From Burkholderiales bacterium (GTDB lineage: Bacteria > Pseudomonadota > Gammaproteobacteria > Burkholderiales > Burkholderiaceae_E): a stretch of 44,218 nucleotides of DNA. The notes beneath the pieces are model-generated. The model did not search any database and had not been told where the DNA came from. It saw nothing but the letters and a program-made list of their open reading frames with translations. Positions 42,546 through 44,218 of this stretch are shown one piece after another (position 1 is the stretch's first letter; the number at the start of each line of letters is the position of its first letter). Location: NCBI GenBank assembly GCA_017307915.1, contig JAFKGG010000379.1:1-44218 (forward strand), given 5' to 3'. Made by a program: the position numbers and the translations under genes.

Positions 42546-44218
42546 CTAGGCGTCTTCCATCAATTTCGCCAGCAGCGCCCGCACCCGCAACGGATCATCG
42601 CTGTTCAACAAGCGATTCACGCGCGGCACCAGCTTCGACGTATCGGCGCGCAGGATTTCCTGCTTGACGCGCAGCAGGCTGGCCGGGTGCATCGAGAATT
42701 GCGTCAGCCCCATGCCCAGCAGCAGCCGCGTCGCGGCCCAGTCGCCGGCCATCTCGCCGCACACGGCGACCGGCTTGCCGGCCTTGCGCGCCGCGCGGAT
42801 CGTGATGGCGATCAAGTGCAGCACGGCCGGGTGAAAGGGTTCGTACAGCGCGGCCACTTCGTGATCGGCACGATCGATGGCCAGCGTGTACTGGATCAGG
42901 TCGTTGGTGCCGATCGACAGAAAATCGAGCCGGCGCACGAACAGGCCGGCGGTAAGCGCCGCCGCCGGTACCTCGATCATGCCGCCGACCGGCATGTGTT
43001 CGTCGAACTCGAGCCCGCGGCCACGCAGGTGCGCCTTGGCCAGATCGATCAGCCGCAGCGTCTGGTCGATCTCGTGGCTGTGCGCCAGCATCGGCACCAG
43101 CAGGCGCACTTGCCCGAAGGCCGAGGCGCGCAGGATGGCGCGCAGCTGCTCCATGAACATCTCGGGCTGCGCCAGGCAATAGCGGATGGCGCGCTGGCCG
43201 AGCGCCGGGTTCGGCGAAACCGGCAGATGATCGTGGTGCAGCGCCTTGTCGGCGCCGACGTCGAGCGTGCGGATGGTGACCGGGCGGCCATCCATGCCGA
43301 GCGCGGCGGCGCGATAGGCCTCGAACTGCTCGTCTTCGTCGGGCATCTCGCGCCGGTTCATGAACAGGAACTCGGAGCGGAACAAGCCCACGCCGTCGGC
43401 GCCGGCAGCCATCGCCGGCCCGGCTTCGTCGGGCATCTCGATGTTGGCGTGCAACTGCACGGCGACGCCGTCGAGCGTGACGGCGCGCACGTGGATCAGG
43501 CGCTTCAGGCGCTCGCGTTCGATCTCGCCGGCGGCCTGGCGATGCCGGTATTCAGTGAGAACCGTCTCGTCGGGCGCAACGATGACCAGGCCGGCTTCGC
43601 CGTCGAGAATGAGCCAGTCGTCGTCCTGGATCAGATGGTTGGCCATGCCCAGCCCGACCACCGCCGGCACGTTCATGCTGCGCGCCAGGATGGCCGTGTG
43701 CGAGGTGGTGCCGCCCAGGTCAATGCCGAAGCCGATCGCCGAGCGCAGCGACAGCATGTCGGCCGGCGCGATGTCTTCAGCCACGAAGATGGCCGGCTCG
43801 GACACGGTGGCGGCAGCCGAGCGCGAGCCCGACAGCACGCGGATGACGCGGTCGGCGACCTGCTGCACGTCACGGCCGCGTTCGCGCAGATACTGGTCTT
43901 CGAACTCGGCGAATTGCGCCGCCAGATGGCCGGCCTGCGAAGCCACCGCCCATTCGGCGTTCCACAGATGCTCGCGTACCACGTCGCGCGCGGCCTGCGC
44001 CAGCGCCGGATCGTCGAGGATCATCACGTGCACGTCGAGCAGCGCGCGCGCTTCGGCCGGGCCGTCGGCCGGCAGATGCTCGGCCAGTGCGTTCAGCTCG
44101 GTTCTGACCACTTCGAGCGCGGTTTCGAGCCGCGCCAGCTCGCGCTCCAGTTCATCAGGCTGCAGCCTGTGGCGCAGCACGTCGCGATGGCGTGATTCGA
44201 GCACGCGCGCGCGGCCGA
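42546..44218 (-). CDS. ptsI: Phosphotransferase system enzyme I, PtsI (5' end beyond window)
   Basis: About 557 residues are visible and the first 20 or so lie outside the window. Enzyme I passes phosphate from PEP to HPr. The active His codon is at 43698-43700 in GGTTSHTAILARS. The PEP-binding barrel has LFRSEFLFMNRREMPDEDEQ and VTIRTLDVGADK. The C-terminal Cys lies in VCGEMAGDWAATRLLLGMGL. The reading frame stays open to the edge. In Burkholderiales ptsI usually follows ptsH and an EIIA gene, which would lie to the right. It is probably part of a regulatory PTS. A 3'-adjacent terminator was not seen. Confidence 0.93.
   Translation of the reverse strand, partial: GRARVLESRHRDVLRHRLQPDELERELARLETALEVVRTELNALAEHLPADGPAEARALLDVHVMILDDPALAQAARDVVREHLWNAEWAVASQAGHLAAQFAEFEDQYLRERGRDVQQVADRVIRVLSGSRSAAATVSEPAIFVAEDIAPADMLSLRSAIGFGIDLGGTTSHTAILARSMNVPAVVGLGMANHLIQDDDWLILDGEAGLVIVAPDETVLTEYRHRQAAGEIERERLKRLIHVRAVTLDGVAVQLHANIEMPDEAGPAMAAGADGVGLFRSEFLFMNRREMPDEDEQFEAYRAAALGMDGRPVTIRTLDVGADKALHHDHLPVSPNPALGQRAIRYCLAQPEMFMEQLRAILRASAFGQVRLLVPMLAHSHEIDQTLRLIDLAKAHLRGRGLEFDEHMPVGGMIEVPAAALTAGLFVRRLDFLSIGTNDLIQYTLAIDRADHEVAALYEPFHPAVLHLIAITIRAARKAGKPVAVCGEMAGDWAATRLLLGMGLTQFSMHPASLLRVKQEILRADTSKLVPRVNRLLNSDDPLRVRALLAKLMEDA

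Noticed and set aside
42486-44195. Long open frame (569 codons) on the plus strand opposite ptsI
   Set aside because: No recognisable domain; composition typical of an antisense shadow. The minus strand carries intact enzyme I motifs.

Overview
The window looks like chromosomal DNA of a high-GC betaproteobacterium, most likely Burkholderiales. Supporting signs are two orphan Bug/TctC periplasmic solute receptors, a metX-metW pair, FAA-hydrolase and CaiB genes typical of that order's catabolic islands, and a strong G/C third-position bias. No rRNA, tRNA, CRISPR array, transposase or replication origin was seen. The taxonomic call is inference from gene content.

Layout, left to right. (1) 1-5288: a large perfect inverted repeat, then a membrane-anchored Rhs/YD-repeat protein (minus) ending in a DUF2235 hydrolase domain with a GxSxG-type motif. 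(2) 5471-9298 (minus): an IclR regulator, FAA hydrolase, enoyl-CoA hydratase and family III CoA-transferase. (3) 9463-19393 (plus): a divergent catabolic operon with a phthalate-dioxygenase-like Rieske oxygenase, Bug receptor, dihydrodiol-dehydrogenase-like Gfo/Idh/MocA enzyme, LigJ-type 4-oxalomesaconate hydratase, LigB-type extradiol dioxygenase, RidA-like protein, a form IV RuBisCO-like protein with altered active-site residues, a cupin, a divergent crotonase and a PQQ-type sugar dehydrogenase. A RuBisCO-like protein inside an aromatic ring-cleavage operon is one of the two most unusual features here.

(4) 19410-20607: a terminator and a repeated palindrome lead into a class II Fic protein whose start codon lies at the edge of the palindrome. 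(5) 20604-22626 (minus): metX-metW behind a good sigma70-type promoter, a leader matching the SAM-II riboswitch pattern, and an intrinsic terminator just before metX. (6) 22634-23638: a lipoprotein of unknown function.

(7) 23796-32314 (plus): ccmI-ccmF-ccmH, without ccmG, then a MocR-type GntR/aminotransferase regulator with no canonical start codon, then haoA (octaheme hydroxylamine-oxidoreductase-like cytochrome) and haoB. The ccmI/F/H set has the same composition as the dedicated NrfG/E/F heme lyase, which suggests a maturation module for the Hao cytochrome. This is the second main point of interest. (8) 32322-32986: a VapBC-like toxin-antitoxin pair with its own palindrome.

(9) 33049-41355 (plus): LysR, Bug receptor, FMN alpha-hydroxyacid dehydrogenase, TauD-type dioxygenase, ThDP enzyme, a ModA-like protein without signal peptide, and an amidase, with a convergent FAA hydrolase (minus). 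The combination amidase, hydroxyacid dehydrogenase and ThDP enzyme recalls mandelamide catabolism. (10) 42546-44218 (minus): ptsI, cut by the window edge.
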